Notes under the pieces: generated by a model
What the model was told of the DNA's origin: nothing
The model's database searches: none
What the model saw: the letters and a program-made list of their open reading frames with translations, nothing else
Position numbers and translations under genes: made by a program
Shown: positions 1-10,145 of the stretch, piece after piece
How the letters are laid out: each line of letters begins with the position of its first letter
Numbering within the stretch: position 1 is the first letter of the stretch
Source: Staphylococcus schweitzeri
GTDB taxonomy: Bacteria; Bacillota; Bacilli; Staphylococcales; Staphylococcaceae
Direction of reading: 5' to 3'
NCBI RefSeq assembly: GCF_002902405.1
Contig: NZ_PPQS01000004.1
Location: forward strand, 1 to 64,000
DNA: 64,000 nucleotides

Positions 1-70
1 TCAACTACTGCCAATATAACTTTTTAGAGCATAGAACATTGATTTATGTCTCAGCCTCTTGCATAATTAA
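1..70 (+). repeat. Partial copy of an S. aureus dispersed intergenic repeat
   Basis: The first bases (ACTACTGCCAATATAAC, then TAGAACATTGATTTATGTCT) recur with few changes near 49780-49835, inside the STAR-associated repeat downstream of the sugar importer. The copy here is cut by the window edge, so its full extent is unknown. It is non-coding. Confidence 0.7.
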
Positions 71-159
71 AAAAATTTTTTGCTACAACGTATGATTAAA
101 TAATAGATTTCACATAAATGTAAGTGTGTATATACACGGGGATTGGGGTGTAGTTATCA

Positions 160-1410
160 ATGAAACGCTTAAGTACGACTTTGAAAGTACGATTGATTAG
201 TAATTTTTTACAGCTGATTATTACGACGGCATTCATACCATTCATAGCATTGTATTTAACAGATATGTTAAGTCAATCAATTGTCGGCATATACCTTGTT
301 GGTTTAGTAGTTCTAAAATTTCCGTTGTCCATTATATCTGGTTACCTTATTGAGATATTTCCGAAAAAGTTGCTAGTGCTCATTTATCAGGCGACGATGG
401 TTATTATGCTTGTGTTAATGGGCATATTTGAATCTCATCAGTTGTGGCAAATCATTGGCTTTTGTGTTTCATATGCCATATTTACTATCGTTTGGGGATT
501 ACAATTTCCAGTTATGGACACATTAATTATGGATGCAATTACCGAAGACGTGGAACATTTCATTTACAAGATTAGCTACTGGATTACGAACTTATCGGTG
601 GCTATTGGGGCGTTGCTAGGTGGTTTGATGTATGGCCATAGTATGTTACTGCTTTTCTTAATAGCAGCTTGTATATTTTTATTTGTACTGATTATTCTAT
701 ATATTTGGTTACCTCAAGACCAAAATCAAGTAAGGCAAAGTGATGACAATAGATATGCAAGTAGTTATCGAAAATTACAAATTATGAATATATTTCGTAG
801 TTATAAATTAGTTTTAAAAGACTGTAATTACATGTTATTGATTTCGGGGTTCAGTATCATCATGATGGGTGAATTTTCAATATCTTCATACATTGCTATT
901 AGACTAAAGGATCAGTTTGAAACAATAAGCATAGGTTCATATGATATTACAGGAGCTAAGATGTTAGCAATCTTGCTAATGATTAATACGGTCTGCGTCA
1001 TTTTACTCACGTATTTTATCTCGAAAGTTGTATTGAAAATGGATTTTAAAATAGCTTTAATAATTGGTCTGCTAATTTATATTGTCGGCTATAGTAGTCT
1101 AACTTATCTTAATCAGTTTGGCTTATTAGTAGTCTTTATGATCGTTGCAACTGTTGGTGAAATTATTTATTCACCTATAGTTTCAGAACAACGTTTTAAA
1201 ATTATTCCTAGAGCTAAAAGAGGAACATATAGTGCTGTTAACGCATTAGGTATTCATATTTCTGAAACACTAGCAAGATTAGGGATTGTGTTGGGTACTT
1301 TCTTAACATCATTACAAATGGGATTGTATATGTTCATTGTGTTAACAATTGGTGCTAGCATGCTTGTTGCTGGTGTATTCGGGGGACAAAAACAATCGAA
1401 TACAGATTGA
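160..1410 (+). CDS. MFS family transporter
   Basis: This 416-residue protein is almost entirely hydrophobic, with about 12 predicted membrane segments, as expected of a major facilitator superfamily carrier in the cytoplasmic membrane. A hydrophilic loop around residues 185-210 (DQNQVRQSDDNRYASSYRK) separates the two six-helix halves. The ATG at 160 follows a G-rich stretch (GGGGATTGGGGTG), a usable though imperfect ribosome binding site. It lies about 460 bases before the aureusimine synthetase on the same strand. That makes it a possible exporter of the product, but nothing in the sequence fixes the substrate and the gap argues against tight co-transcription. The MFS call is firm; the substrate is unknown. 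Confidence 0.85.
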   Translation: MKRLSTTLKVRLISNFLQLIITTAFIPFIALYLTDMLSQSIVGIYLVGLVVLKFPLSIISGYLIEIFPKKLLVLIYQATMVIMLVLMGIFESHQLWQIIGFCVSYAIFTIVWGLQFPVMDTLIMDAITEDVEHFIYKISYWITNLSVAIGALLGGLMYGHSMLLLFLIAACIFLFVLIILYIWLPQDQNQVRQSDDNRYASSYRKLQIMNIFRSYKLVLKDCNYMLLISGFSIIMMGEFSISSYIAIRLKDQFETISIGSYDITGAKMLAILLMINTVCVILLTYFISKVVLKMDFKIALIIGLLIYIVGYSSLTYLNQFGLLVVFMIVATVGEIIYSPIVSEQRFKIIPRAKRGTYSAVNALGIHISETLARLGIVLGTFLTSLQMGLYMFIVLTIGASMLVAGVFGGQKQSNTD

Positions 1411-1870
1411 ATTTACTTTAATATTTATTTTATGTATTTGTTTATACTGAAAACCTATTAATTAGGTCGTTATTAAAATAGAGATAAATTTATTAAGAAT
1501 TTGTTAAAATTTAGCGATAACAATTGTTTTATGCGAGTTGTTTGTTTAATATAAACTTGCTTCATGGATATTTTGTAACAATAGTACTGACATTAACGAA
1601 TGATATGAACAAATGGTAGTTATTGAGTAAATAAAGCAAGGTGCTATTTATCGTAATGTATGTAATTTACATTTAAAACGTTTGGTGATTGATATTGATA
1701 TGAGCGATGTATTTTAAGGGTAAAGATATATCGCTACTGATATCTGATGTCACAAATGATGTTTCGTAATCATCATCTTCTAACGAGATAAGTAATACTA
1801 CCATTCGTTAATATAGCATCGTTCAATTTCAGTATGGATTGGGTATTATGATATGAAAGAAGGACTTTAT
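1411..1870. other. Intergenic region upstream of ausA with long inverted repeat
   Basis: No gene is seen in these 460 bases. The stretch ATTAACGAATG at 1592-1602 is repeated inverted as CATTCGTTAAT at 1802-1812. Beyond each arm, GTAGTTATT (1616 onward) and AATACTACC (just before 1802) extend the match if a 13-base insertion is allowed in the left copy. The repeats bracket about 200 bases before the ausA start. No convincing sigma-A promoter was identified. Confidence 0.5.
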
Positions 1871-4800
1871 ATGATTATGGGTAACATGAAATTTCAACAA
1901 GAATATTTTAGAATATACAGCAACCATACAGAATCAACGACACACCGTAATACGTATTGGGTTAAACTCGCAACAAATGTTGATACTCAGCAAATGATGT
2001 GTGCACTATCGAAAGTTGTGCAACAACATCCATCTTTAAGACAATGTATTAATACTAACGTGAATAATGACTATACAATGACGCTTCATGAATTTCTACC
2101 TTTTATTGAAATACAACAAGTTCCGTTTTCTTCTACAAATTATGATTTAGATTCTTATTTCAAGAAAAAATTAAATAGATTCCATTATAATGGCATGCCG
2201 TTATTTAAATTTAAATTGTTTCAGTTTACCGATGCAACTTTTATATTATTAGATTTTCATGTGACAATCTTTGATGATAGTCAGCTTGATATTTTTCTGG
2301 ATAATATGAGTAACGTATATCGTGACCTCAATACTTTAAATAATACGAAACATATATCACATTTAAATGATAAGCAAACAGACAAGTGCACACCCAATCA
2401 AGATGAATCTTATATACAATCAGACTGCTTTCGGCTAGAGAATAATAGTGATACTTATAAAGATAGTTATTTTCCAATTAAGTTTACCTATGAGAAACCA
2501 ATGTACAAGCAATATGTCATCGATGATATGTCATCAGTAGATCTTAAATCATTGGCTGTGAGTGTATATTTAGCAAATCATATTATAAGTCAGCAATATG
2601 AAGTGACCATGGGTATGCACCTACCATCGAGATTTCCTAGCGAATATTTATTAACGTTACATGGTAGTATAGTGCCCTTAACTTTAAAAATTGATAATCA
2701 AGAAACATGCCATCATCTTATATCTGAATTTGATAATATTGTTTTTAAAAATGCCAACACATTACAATCCGCAAAGACATCACTTTTGTTAGAGACTATT
2801 TTTCACTGTTATTATCAAACAGTGACGTATCGTAATGATGTCGTTGTGGATATTCATCAAATTCACGACACACATACAAGTTTAGCTGATATTGAAATTT
2901 TCCCTAATGAGTATGGTTATAAAATTATTTATAACAGTGAGGCGTATGATTTGTTATCAATAGAAACGCTTAGTAACTTAGTTCAAAATATTTATGTTCA
3001 AATAAGTAGAAATAAGGAAATGGTAATTGGTGACCTCAATTTGATGACTAAGAATGACATGAAAATATATGATTCAATCAATTTAGACATACCAGTTATA
3101 GACGATAATCAAACAGTTGTTGATTTATTTGAACGTCAAGTTGAAGCAACACCGGATCATATTGCTGTTAAATTTGAAGGAGAAGTAATTACTTATCAAA
3201 ATTTAAACGCACGTACCAATGATTTAGCGAGACGCTTAAGGTTGCATTATAATGTTAAACCTAATGATAGAATAGCTATCATTGCTAATCGGAGCATTGA
3301 AATGATTGTCGCGATGTTAGGAGTTTTAAAAGCGGGTGGGGCATATGTGCCCATAGATCCTAATTATCCAAATAAACGCCAAACGTATATTTTAAATGAT
3401 GCAATGCCAAAAGTTGTTATAACGTATCAAGTATCACATAAAAATAGTAAACAAAACATTCCTCACATAGAATTAGAACAGGTCAATTGGCAAGATGCTG
3501 ATAATCTTCCGAGATGTAATACGATTGAGAATCATGCTTATGTCATTTACACTTCTGGCACTACAGGTAAGCCTAAGGGGACATTGATTCCGCATCGTGG
3601 TATTGTTCGTTTAGTTCATCAAAATCATTATGTACCATTAAATGAAGAAACGACGGTGCTTCTGTCAGGTACGGTTGCCTTTGATGCTGCAACGTTTGAA
3701 ATATATGGTGCATTGTTAAATGGTGGTACTATCATCATTACTTCTAAAGAGCAATTGTTGAATCCATCGGTATTGGGTCGGCTGATTAAAGAAAATGATG
3801 TTAATACAATGTGGTTAACATCTTCGTTATATAACCAAATTGTTAGTGAACATATAGAAATCTTGGAACCGTTAAGTTACTTATTAATCGGTGGCGAAGT
3901 TTTAAATGCTAAGTGGGTAAATTTGTTAAATCAAAGGTTGAAACATCCCCAAATTATTAATGGGTATGGTCCTACAGAAAATACGACATTTACGACAACT
4001 TATGCTATACCGAGTGAAGTTCCAAGACGTATACCAATAGGTAAACCTATTCTCGGGACGCATGTCTACGTTATGCAAGGTCAGAGATGTTGTGGGGTAG
4101 GTGTTCCTGGAGAACTATGTATAGAAGGTCTTGGTTTAGCAACAGGGTATTTAAATCAGCCGAAAATGACTGCAGATAAATTTATCGTGAATGCCAAGAA
4201 TCATCAATTGATGTATAAAAGTGGTGACATTGTACGTTTATTACCAGATGGGAATATCGATTATTTATACCGAATGGATAAGCAAGTTAAGATTCGTGGA
4301 TTTAGAATTGAGTTATCTGAAATCGAACGCGCACTCGAGCATATACAAGGTATAAATAAAGCGGTGGTTATTGTTCAAACATATGACCAAGAAGACTATA
4401 TTGTGGCCTATTATGAGGGTATGCATATATTATCTAATAATAAAATTAAGGCACAATTACGTAGAACGCTGCCAGAGTATATGATACCTGTTAATTTCCT
4501 GCGTATTGAACAAATTCCAATTACGATTAATGGAAAGATAGATAAAAAATCTTTACCTAGTATGGACTTCGTTGATATGGGTACTTATGTACCTCCAAGT
4601 ACTGATATCGAGCATATACTGTGCCAAATTTTCGAAGATATTTTAAATGTGCAACAAGTTGGAATACATGATAACTTTTTTGAATTAGGTGGACATTCAC
4701 TAAAAGCAACATTAGTAGTAAATCGTATAGAGGAATATACTGGTAAACGGTTGAAAATTAGTGATTTATTACAAAAACCAACTGTATTTGAATTAGCACA

Positions 4801-7800
4801 AGCTATTTCGACAATTCAAGAACAAAGATATGAATCGATTCCTATAGCGATGAATAAAGAGGATTACGTGTTGAGTTCTACGCAACAACGCATGTATTTA
4901 TTATGGCAAGCAAATCCAAAAGATACTGTGTATAACGTACCGTTTTTATGGCGTTTGTCATCGGATCTTAATGTGGCACAATTACGGCATGCAATCCATC
5001 AATTAATAGCACGACATGAGGTTTTACGAACGCAATATATAGTTGTAGATGATGAAGTTAGACAGCGAATTAAAACAGATGTTGAAGTTGACTTTGAAGA
5101 AGTTAATACCTACTTTAAAGATGAACAGCAAATCATGCGTCAGTATATAGAACCTTTTAATTTAGAAAAGCCAAGTCAAATTCGAGTTAGATATATTCGA
5201 AGTCCGTTGCATTCATATTTATTTATTGATACACATCACATTATCAATGATGGGATGAGTAATATTCAGCTAGTAAATGATCTTAATGCGTTTTACCAGA
5301 ATAAAGGTTTGTCACCACTTACATTGCAGTATAAAGACTATAGTGAGTGGATGGCTCGACGTGATATGGGGCGACATAGACAATATTGGATATCGCAATT
5401 TGAAGACGGTGTACCTATTTTAAGTATGCCGACTGATTATGTAAGACCTAATGTTAAAACAACAAACGGTGCGATGACATCATTTTCATTGAGTAATACT
5501 ACAAGACGTCAGTTGCAACAATACGTAGAAGAGCATCAAGTTACTGATTTTATGTTCTTTATGAGTGTAGTAATGGTACTGTTAGGTAAATACGCGCGAA
5601 AAGAAGACATTACAGTTGGTAGTGTGATGAGTGCACGTATGCATAGTGATACAGAGCGTATGTTAGGCATGTTTGCTAACACTTTAGTGTATCGAGGCCA
5701 ACCAGTGAAAGAGAAAATGTGGGCACAGTTTTTACAAGAAATTAAAGAGCTTAGTTTAGCAGCGTATGAACATCAAGAATATCCATTTGACTGTCTTGTT
5801 GCTGATTTAGATCAAGCACATGATGCTTCACGAAATCCATTATTTGATGTGATGTTAGTTTTACAAAATAATGAAACGAATCATTCACATTTTGGGCATA
5901 GTAAGTTAACGTATATACCGCCGAAATCAGTGACATCGAAATTCGATTTAGCCTTTATTCTTGAAGAAGATTGTGATAATTATACTATCAATATTGAGTA
6001 CAACAGCGATTTATATCGTTCGCAAACGATACAGAATATGGGCCAACAGTTTATCGCTATGATTGAATATATTTTAGCGCATAATGAGCCATTACAAATT
6101 AAAGATATACCAAATGATAATACAGATTTATTAAATTGGGTTAATACGCATGTTAACAATAGAACACTTGATGTCCCAGGAAATAAATCTATAATAGAAT
6201 ATTTTGATGAAATTGTAGCACAACGTAGCAATCATGCAGCACTAGTAATGAATGATTTGACGATGTCATATGAAACTTTGCAGCATTATGTTAATAAAAT
6301 TGCACGAATACTTACTTCAAAAGGTATTGTTAGAGGACAACGCATAGCATTGTTAGCTGAACGTAGCTTTGAAATGATTGCAGCCATGCTAGCAACAGTG
6401 AAGTTGGGTGTGACATATGTACCGATTGATATTGATTGTCCGAAAAAGCGGCGTGAGATAATTTTAGAGGATGCTCAAATTGTAGCAATCATGATCTATG
6501 ATGTGGATATTGAGACGACATTACCAGTCATTGATTTAGAAAATGTTAAATGTCATTATAAACCGAGTGAAAATGATTATGGTGATAGAGTGAGTTGTGG
6601 TCAAGATTATGAGACTTATACCAAAGGAAACGATAACCATGGCCGTGTAGAATGGGCTAATCAATATGGTTGTATATCCGACGAAGCACTTCATAATCAA
6701 TATGATCATGAGTCTGATGAAATACTAGACAATCAATGCGAAAAAATGTCTGATATTCAAGGTTGTGAAATAGCAGATAATCTTCGTTGTGGCGAAATGA
6801 TGTTGGATAACGAGATGTACGCAATCTATACATCTGGAACGACGGGTGTTCCTAAAGGTGTTGTTGTAAATCAACGTAATTTATTGAATTTAGTATATGC
6901 ATGGTCACATGAATTGCAATTACAAGATACAGAAGTATTCTTGCAACATGCAAATATAGTATTTGATGCATCGGTCATGGAAATTTACAGTTGTCTGCTA
7001 AATGGCCACACACTTGTAATACCTAATAAAGCACAACGTGTTGATCCAGAACAATTACAGCAACTTATTACTAAGCATCACATTACGGTTGCATCGATTC
7101 CTTTACAAATGTGTAGTATGATGAAAGACTTTTATATTGAAAAATTAATTACTGGTGGTGCAACGAGTACACCATCATTTGTAAACTATATTGAGCATCA
7201 TTGTGGCACTTATTACAATGCATATGGACCGTCTGAATCAACAGTCATTACGTCGTATTGGTCACATCAATGTGCTGATAAAGTGCCTAAAACGATTCCA
7301 ATTGGTAAACCATTATCAAATATTCAAGTTTATATAATGTCAGATGGGTTGCTATGTGGTGTTGGTATGCCTGGTGAATTGTGTATCGCAGGAGACAGTT
7401 TGGCGCTAGGGTATATTAATTGCCCAGAGTTAACTGATGATAAATGGCAAGATAATCCATTTGGTAAAGGAAAGCTATATCATAGTGGTGATTTAGCAAG
7501 ATATACACCAGACGGACAGATTGAATTTTTAGGAAGAATAGATAAACAAGTGAAAGTAAATGGTTATCGTATTGAATTAGATGAAATTGAAAATGCGATG
7601 CTTGCTATTCATGGTGTATCTGATTGTGTTGTAACAGTAAAGCACTTTGATACACATGATATATTAAATGCATATTATGTGGGCCAACCACATATTGAGC
7701 AACATGTGAAGTATCATTTATTGGAACATTTACCTAAGTATATGGTTCCAAAAACTGTCACTCATATTAATCATATGCCTTTAACAGCGAATGATAAAGT

Positions 7801-9232
7801 AGATAAGTCACAATTGCCTGAACCATACGTTTTACAACAGAATGGCAAGAGGGAAAGTGAAGCTGCTAATGAAATTGAACAAACGTTTATAAATGTTTTT
7901 GAAACAGTGTTAAAGCAGACTCATATTGGTGTAGATGATGACTTTTTTGAACTAGGTGGTAATTCATTGGAAGCCATGCTCGTTGTTTCTCGTTTGAAAG
8001 CATTAGGATATCATATATCAATGCAAACTTTGTATCAGTATAAAACAGTAAAACGTATTGTTAAATATATGTACCAATGTCAACAATTAGAAGTAACGTT
8101 ACCAAAGAATTATCCGGAATTACAACAAATGGTTGAATCCCATTATAGTATGGGTGTTTTTGAATATGGTATAGAGCGAGGTACACTTGGAAATGTGTTG
8201 TTGACAGGTGCTACAGGATTTTTAGGTGCTTACATAATTGAAGCGCTTCAAGGATATAATAATCGTATTTATTGTTTTATACGTGCTTATAATAATGATG
8301 ATGCATGGAATAAATTGCTGACGAATTTGAACTATTATTTTTCAGAAGAAACAGTTGAGAAATTGTTATCTAATATAGAAGTTATTGTAGGTGACCTTGA
8401 ACATATGAACGAGGTAGCATTGACGGGAACAATAGATACCATTATTCATGCAGGAGCCCGTACGAATCACTTTGGTGATGATACAGAATTTGAAAAAGTT
8501 AATGTTCAAGGTACAATTGACATCATCCGTGTGGCACGGCAACATCAAGCGAAGTTAATTTATATATCAACGATAAGTGTGGGAACTTATTTTGATATGG
8601 ATACTGAAGAAACAACATTTTCAGAAGCGGATGTTTATAAAGGACAATTACTGACATCGCCTTATACACGAAGTAAATTTTACAGTGAGTTAAAAGTATT
8701 AGAGGCTGTAAAAGATGGTCTCAATGGACGAATTATACGTGTTGGTAATTTGACGAGTCCTTATAAGGGGCGATGGCACATGAGAAATATAAAAACAAAT
8801 CGTTTTTCAATTGTAATGAATGACTTGTTACAACTGGATTGTTTAGGTGACGGATTAGCTGAAACACCTGTTGATTTATCATTTGTGGATATGACGGCAA
8901 GGCAAATTGTTGCATTAGCAAAATTAAACATGCCACCAATTATATATCATGTTTTATCACCACATAAAATGACGATGAAATCTCTACTAGAAAATGTTAA
9001 GCGCAAAGAGATAAATATCGTCAGTGACAGGTATTTTGATCAAATGTTACACAAACAACAAATGTACGAAACAATCGGTCTAACGAGTGTTGATTATGGA
9101 CAGCAACTTGCGACGATTGATGCTGAAAAGACATTAAGCATAATGAAAGACATCGGTGAACAGTGGCCAACAATGACTAGCGAATGGCTTTATCATTGGG
9201 CACAATATATCCAAACAATATTCAATAAGTAA
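1871..9232 (+). CDS. ausA: Aureusimine nonribosomal peptide synthetase AusA
   Basis: AusA is a cytosolic dimodular NRPS that joins valine to tyrosine or phenylalanine and releases the dipeptide as an aldehyde, which cyclises to the pyrazinones tyrvalin and phevalin. Domains in the 2453-residue product: a degenerate condensation-like region (1-400, only H130 of HHxxxDG kept); adenylation 1 from about 414 (YTSGTTGKPKG at 560); carrier 1 (GGHS, S943); condensation (HHIINDG, H1122/H1123, D1127); adenylation 2 from about 1440 (YTSGTTGVPKG at 1653); carrier 2 (GGNS, S2032); terminal NAD(P)H reductase (GATGFLG 2113-2119, Y2265 and K2269 of YxxxK). The ATG at 1871 is preferred because AGAAGGA lies six bases upstream; an in-frame ATG at 1853 has no good site. 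Adenylation 2 carries an acidic insertion of about 65-70 residues at 1562-1642 that adenylation 1 lacks. ausB follows after 12 bases. Confidence 0.96.
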   Translation: MIMGNMKFQQEYFRIYSNHTESTTHRNTYWVKLATNVDTQQMMCALSKVVQQHPSLRQCINTNVNNDYTMTLHEFLPFIEIQQVPFSSTNYDLDSYFKKKLNRFHYNGMPLFKFKLFQFTDATFILLDFHVTIFDDSQLDIFLDNMSNVYRDLNTLNNTKHISHLNDKQTDKCTPNQDESYIQSDCFRLENNSDTYKDSYFPIKFTYEKPMYKQYVIDDMSSVDLKSLAVSVYLANHIISQQYEVTMGMHLPSRFPSEYLLTLHGSIVPLTLKIDNQETCHHLISEFDNIVFKNANTLQSAKTSLLLETIFHCYYQTVTYRNDVVVDIHQIHDTHTSLADIEIFPNEYGYKIIYNSEAYDLLSIETLSNLVQNIYVQISRNKEMVIGDLNLMTKNDMKIYDSINLDIPVIDDNQTVVDLFERQVEATPDHIAVKFEGEVITYQNLNARTNDLARRLRLHYNVKPNDRIAIIANRSIEMIVAMLGVLKAGGAYVPIDPNYPNKRQTYILNDAMPKVVITYQVSHKNSKQNIPHIELEQVNWQDADNLPRCNTIENHAYVIYTSGTTGKPKGTLIPHRGIVRLVHQNHYVPLNEETTVLLSGTVAFDAATFEIYGALLNGGTIIITSKEQLLNPSVLGRLIKENDVNTMWLTSSLYNQIVSEHIEILEPLSYLLIGGEVLNAKWVNLLNQRLKHPQIINGYGPTENTTFTTTYAIPSEVPRRIPIGKPILGTHVYVMQGQRCCGVGVPGELCIEGLGLATGYLNQPKMTADKFIVNAKNHQLMYKSGDIVRLLPDGNIDYLYRMDKQVKIRGFRIELSEIERALEHIQGINKAVVIVQTYDQEDYIVAYYEGMHILSNNKIKAQLRRTLPEYMIPVNFLRIEQIPITINGKIDKKSLPSMDFVDMGTYVPPSTDIEHILCQIFEDILNVQQVGIHDNFFELGGHSLKATLVVNRIEEYTGKRLKISDLLQKPTVFELAQAISTIQEQRYESIPIAMNKEDYVLSSTQQRMYLLWQANPKDTVYNVPFLWRLSSDLNVAQLRHAIHQLIARHEVLRTQYIVVDDEVRQRIKTDVEVDFEEVNTYFKDEQQIMRQYIEPFNLEKPSQIRVRYIRSPLHSYLFIDTHHIINDGMSNIQLVNDLNAFYQNKGLSPLTLQYKDYSEWMARRDMGRHRQYWISQFEDGVPILSMPTDYVRPNVKTTNGAMTSFSLSNTTRRQLQQYVEEHQVTDFMFFMSVVMVLLGKYARKEDITVGSVMSARMHSDTERMLGMFANTLVYRGQPVKEKMWAQFLQEIKELSLAAYEHQEYPFDCLVADLDQAHDASRNPLFDVMLVLQNNETNHSHFGHSKLTYIPPKSVTSKFDLAFILEEDCDNYTINIEYNSDLYRSQTIQNMGQQFIAMIEYILAHNEPLQIKDIPNDNTDLLNWVNTHVNNRTLDVPGNKSIIEYFDEIVAQRSNHAALVMNDLTMSYETLQHYVNKIARILTSKGIVRGQRIALLAERSFEMIAAMLATVKLGVTYVPIDIDCPKKRREIILEDAQIVAIMIYDVDIETTLPVIDLENVKCHYKPSENDYGDRVSCGQDYETYTKGNDNHGRVEWANQYGCISDEALHNQYDHESDEILDNQCEKMSDIQGCEIADNLRCGEMMLDNEMYAIYTSGTTGVPKGVVVNQRNLLNLVYAWSHELQLQDTEVFLQHANIVFDASVMEIYSCLLNGHTLVIPNKAQRVDPEQLQQLITKHHITVASIPLQMCSMMKDFYIEKLITGGATSTPSFVNYIEHHCGTYYNAYGPSESTVITSYWSHQCADKVPKTIPIGKPLSNIQVYIMSDGLLCGVGMPGELCIAGDSLALGYINCPELTDDKWQDNPFGKGKLYHSGDLARYTPDGQIEFLGRIDKQVKVNGYRIELDEIENAMLAIHGVSDCVVTVKHFDTHDILNAYYVGQPHIEQHVKYHLLEHLPKYMVPKTVTHINHMPLTANDKVDKSQLPEPYVLQQNGKRESEAANEIEQTFINVFETVLKQTHIGVDDDFFELGGNSLEAMLVVSRLKALGYHISMQTLYQYKTVKRIVKYMYQCQQLEVTLPKNYPELQQMVESHYSMGVFEYGIERGTLGNVLLTGATGFLGAYIIEALQGYNNRIYCFIRAYNNDDAWNKLLTNLNYYFSEETVEKLLSNIEVIVGDLEHMNEVALTGTIDTIIHAGARTNHFGDDTEFEKVNVQGTIDIIRVARQHQAKLIYISTISVGTYFDMDTEETTFSEADVYKGQLLTSPYTRSKFYSELKVLEAVKDGLNGRIIRVGNLTSPYKGRWHMRNIKTNRFSIVMNDLLQLDCLGDGLAETPVDLSFVDMTARQIVALAKLNMPPIIYHVLSPHKMTMKSLLENVKRKEINIVSDRYFDQMLHKQQMYETIGLTSVDYGQQLATIDAEKTLSIMKDIGEQWPTMTSEWLYHWAQYIQTIFNK

Positions 9233-9244
9233 GTAGGGAAAGTT

Positions 9245-9889
9245 ATGACAGTATTTGTAATGCAATTACAGAGTAACTTGAAAAGTATTGAAGAATTAAT
9301 ATCACAAAGTCGTTGGTCATATAAAAAACCACGAACAGTCAACTATAGATACAATCAAGATAAACTCATGCACAGATTGGGAGATATTTTACTGCAATAC
9401 GGAATTCAACATGATACAGGTTTGTTACCGCATGAATGGCATTATCACATTTCTTCAAGAGGGAAAGCAGAAATCGTTCAACATCATAGCGATGGTCCAT
9501 CTATTTATGTGAGCTTGTCATATAGTTATCCTTATATTGTGTGCGTCGTAGATACACAACCGGTTGGAATTGATATCGAAAAAATTTCGGATCGCTTAGA
9601 CTGGCGTACATTAGTAACGTGTTTTTCTACAAATGAAGCACACCAAATATGTAGTTTAAATGATTTTTACCAAATTTGGACGCAAAAAGAAAGTTTCACT
9701 AAGTTAATTGGTGAAGGATTAATCAAAGGATTGGATGTTTATGATATGACCCAGTCACACTTTTACCAAGCACGTGAAGTGAAATTTAAACAATTTATGT
9801 TTGATCGTTTTATGTTACAAGTATGCTTTATAGGACAAGCTCCTTGGGGTTATAAAAAATTATCTATTTTTCAATTATTGAGTAGTTAA
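9245..9889 (+). CDS. ausB: 4'-phosphopantetheinyl transferase AusB
   Basis: This 214-residue Sfp-type enzyme moves the phosphopantetheine arm of coenzyme A onto the carrier-domain serines of AusA (S943 and S2032). The family signatures are visible: GIDIEK in the middle of the protein supplies the Mg-binding acids, and WTQKESFTK supplies the W-x3-KE motif. The gene starts 12 bases after the ausA stop behind TAGGGAAAG, so the two form an operon, and a hairpin with a T-run follows. The length fits the Sfp/EntD class. It is the expected partner of AusA and the call is secure. Confidence 0.95.
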   Translation: MTVFVMQLQSNLKSIEELISQSRWSYKKPRTVNYRYNQDKLMHRLGDILLQYGIQHDTGLLPHEWHYHISSRGKAEIVQHHSDGPSIYVSLSYSYPYIVCVVDTQPVGIDIEKISDRLDWRTLVTCFSTNEAHQICSLNDFYQIWTQKESFTKLIGEGLIKGLDVYDMTQSHFYQAREVKFKQFMFDRFMLQVCFIGQAPWGYKKLSIFQLLSS

Positions 9890-9893
9890 AAAT

Positions 9894-9966
9894 ACGTCTA
9901 ACAGTATTCCTTAGCAATAAGCTTGAAGCTTAATACGCCGAATGGTTTGCTGTTAGACGTTTTTAG
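9894..9966 (+). terminator. Terminator of ausAB
   Basis: The arms ACGTCTAACAG (9894-9904) and CTGTTAGACGT (9950-9960) are perfectly complementary and are followed by TTTTA. The 45-base loop is long and holds a second small hairpin (AAGCTTGAAGCTT). Confidence 0.7.
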
Positions 9967-10058
9967 GTATATTTTGAAAAATAAATATTAAAACTACCGA
10001 ATGGAAGTTGAAATAGGTATAGCGAAGGCATTTAATACGAATTATTGTATAAATAAAG

Positions 10059-10110
10059 AACAGCAGTAAAATCATTTTCAATGAGAAACTATCTTACTGC
10101 TGTTTTGTTA
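10059..10110. terminator. Bidirectional terminator
   Basis: AACAGCAGTAA (10059-10069) pairs with TTACTGCTGTT (10094-10104). T-rich sequence follows on the plus strand (TTGTT) and on the minus strand (CTTTATTT). It can end the minus-strand gene starting at 10640 and any read-through from ausAB. Confidence 0.7.
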
Positions 10111-10145
10111 AGGGATATATATTCCAGCATCTAATTACTTACATA

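Noticed and set aside
1496-1512. CodY box upstream of ausA (AATTTGTTAAAATTT)
   Set aside because: It has four mismatches to the 15-base consensus, too many in DNA this rich in A+T.
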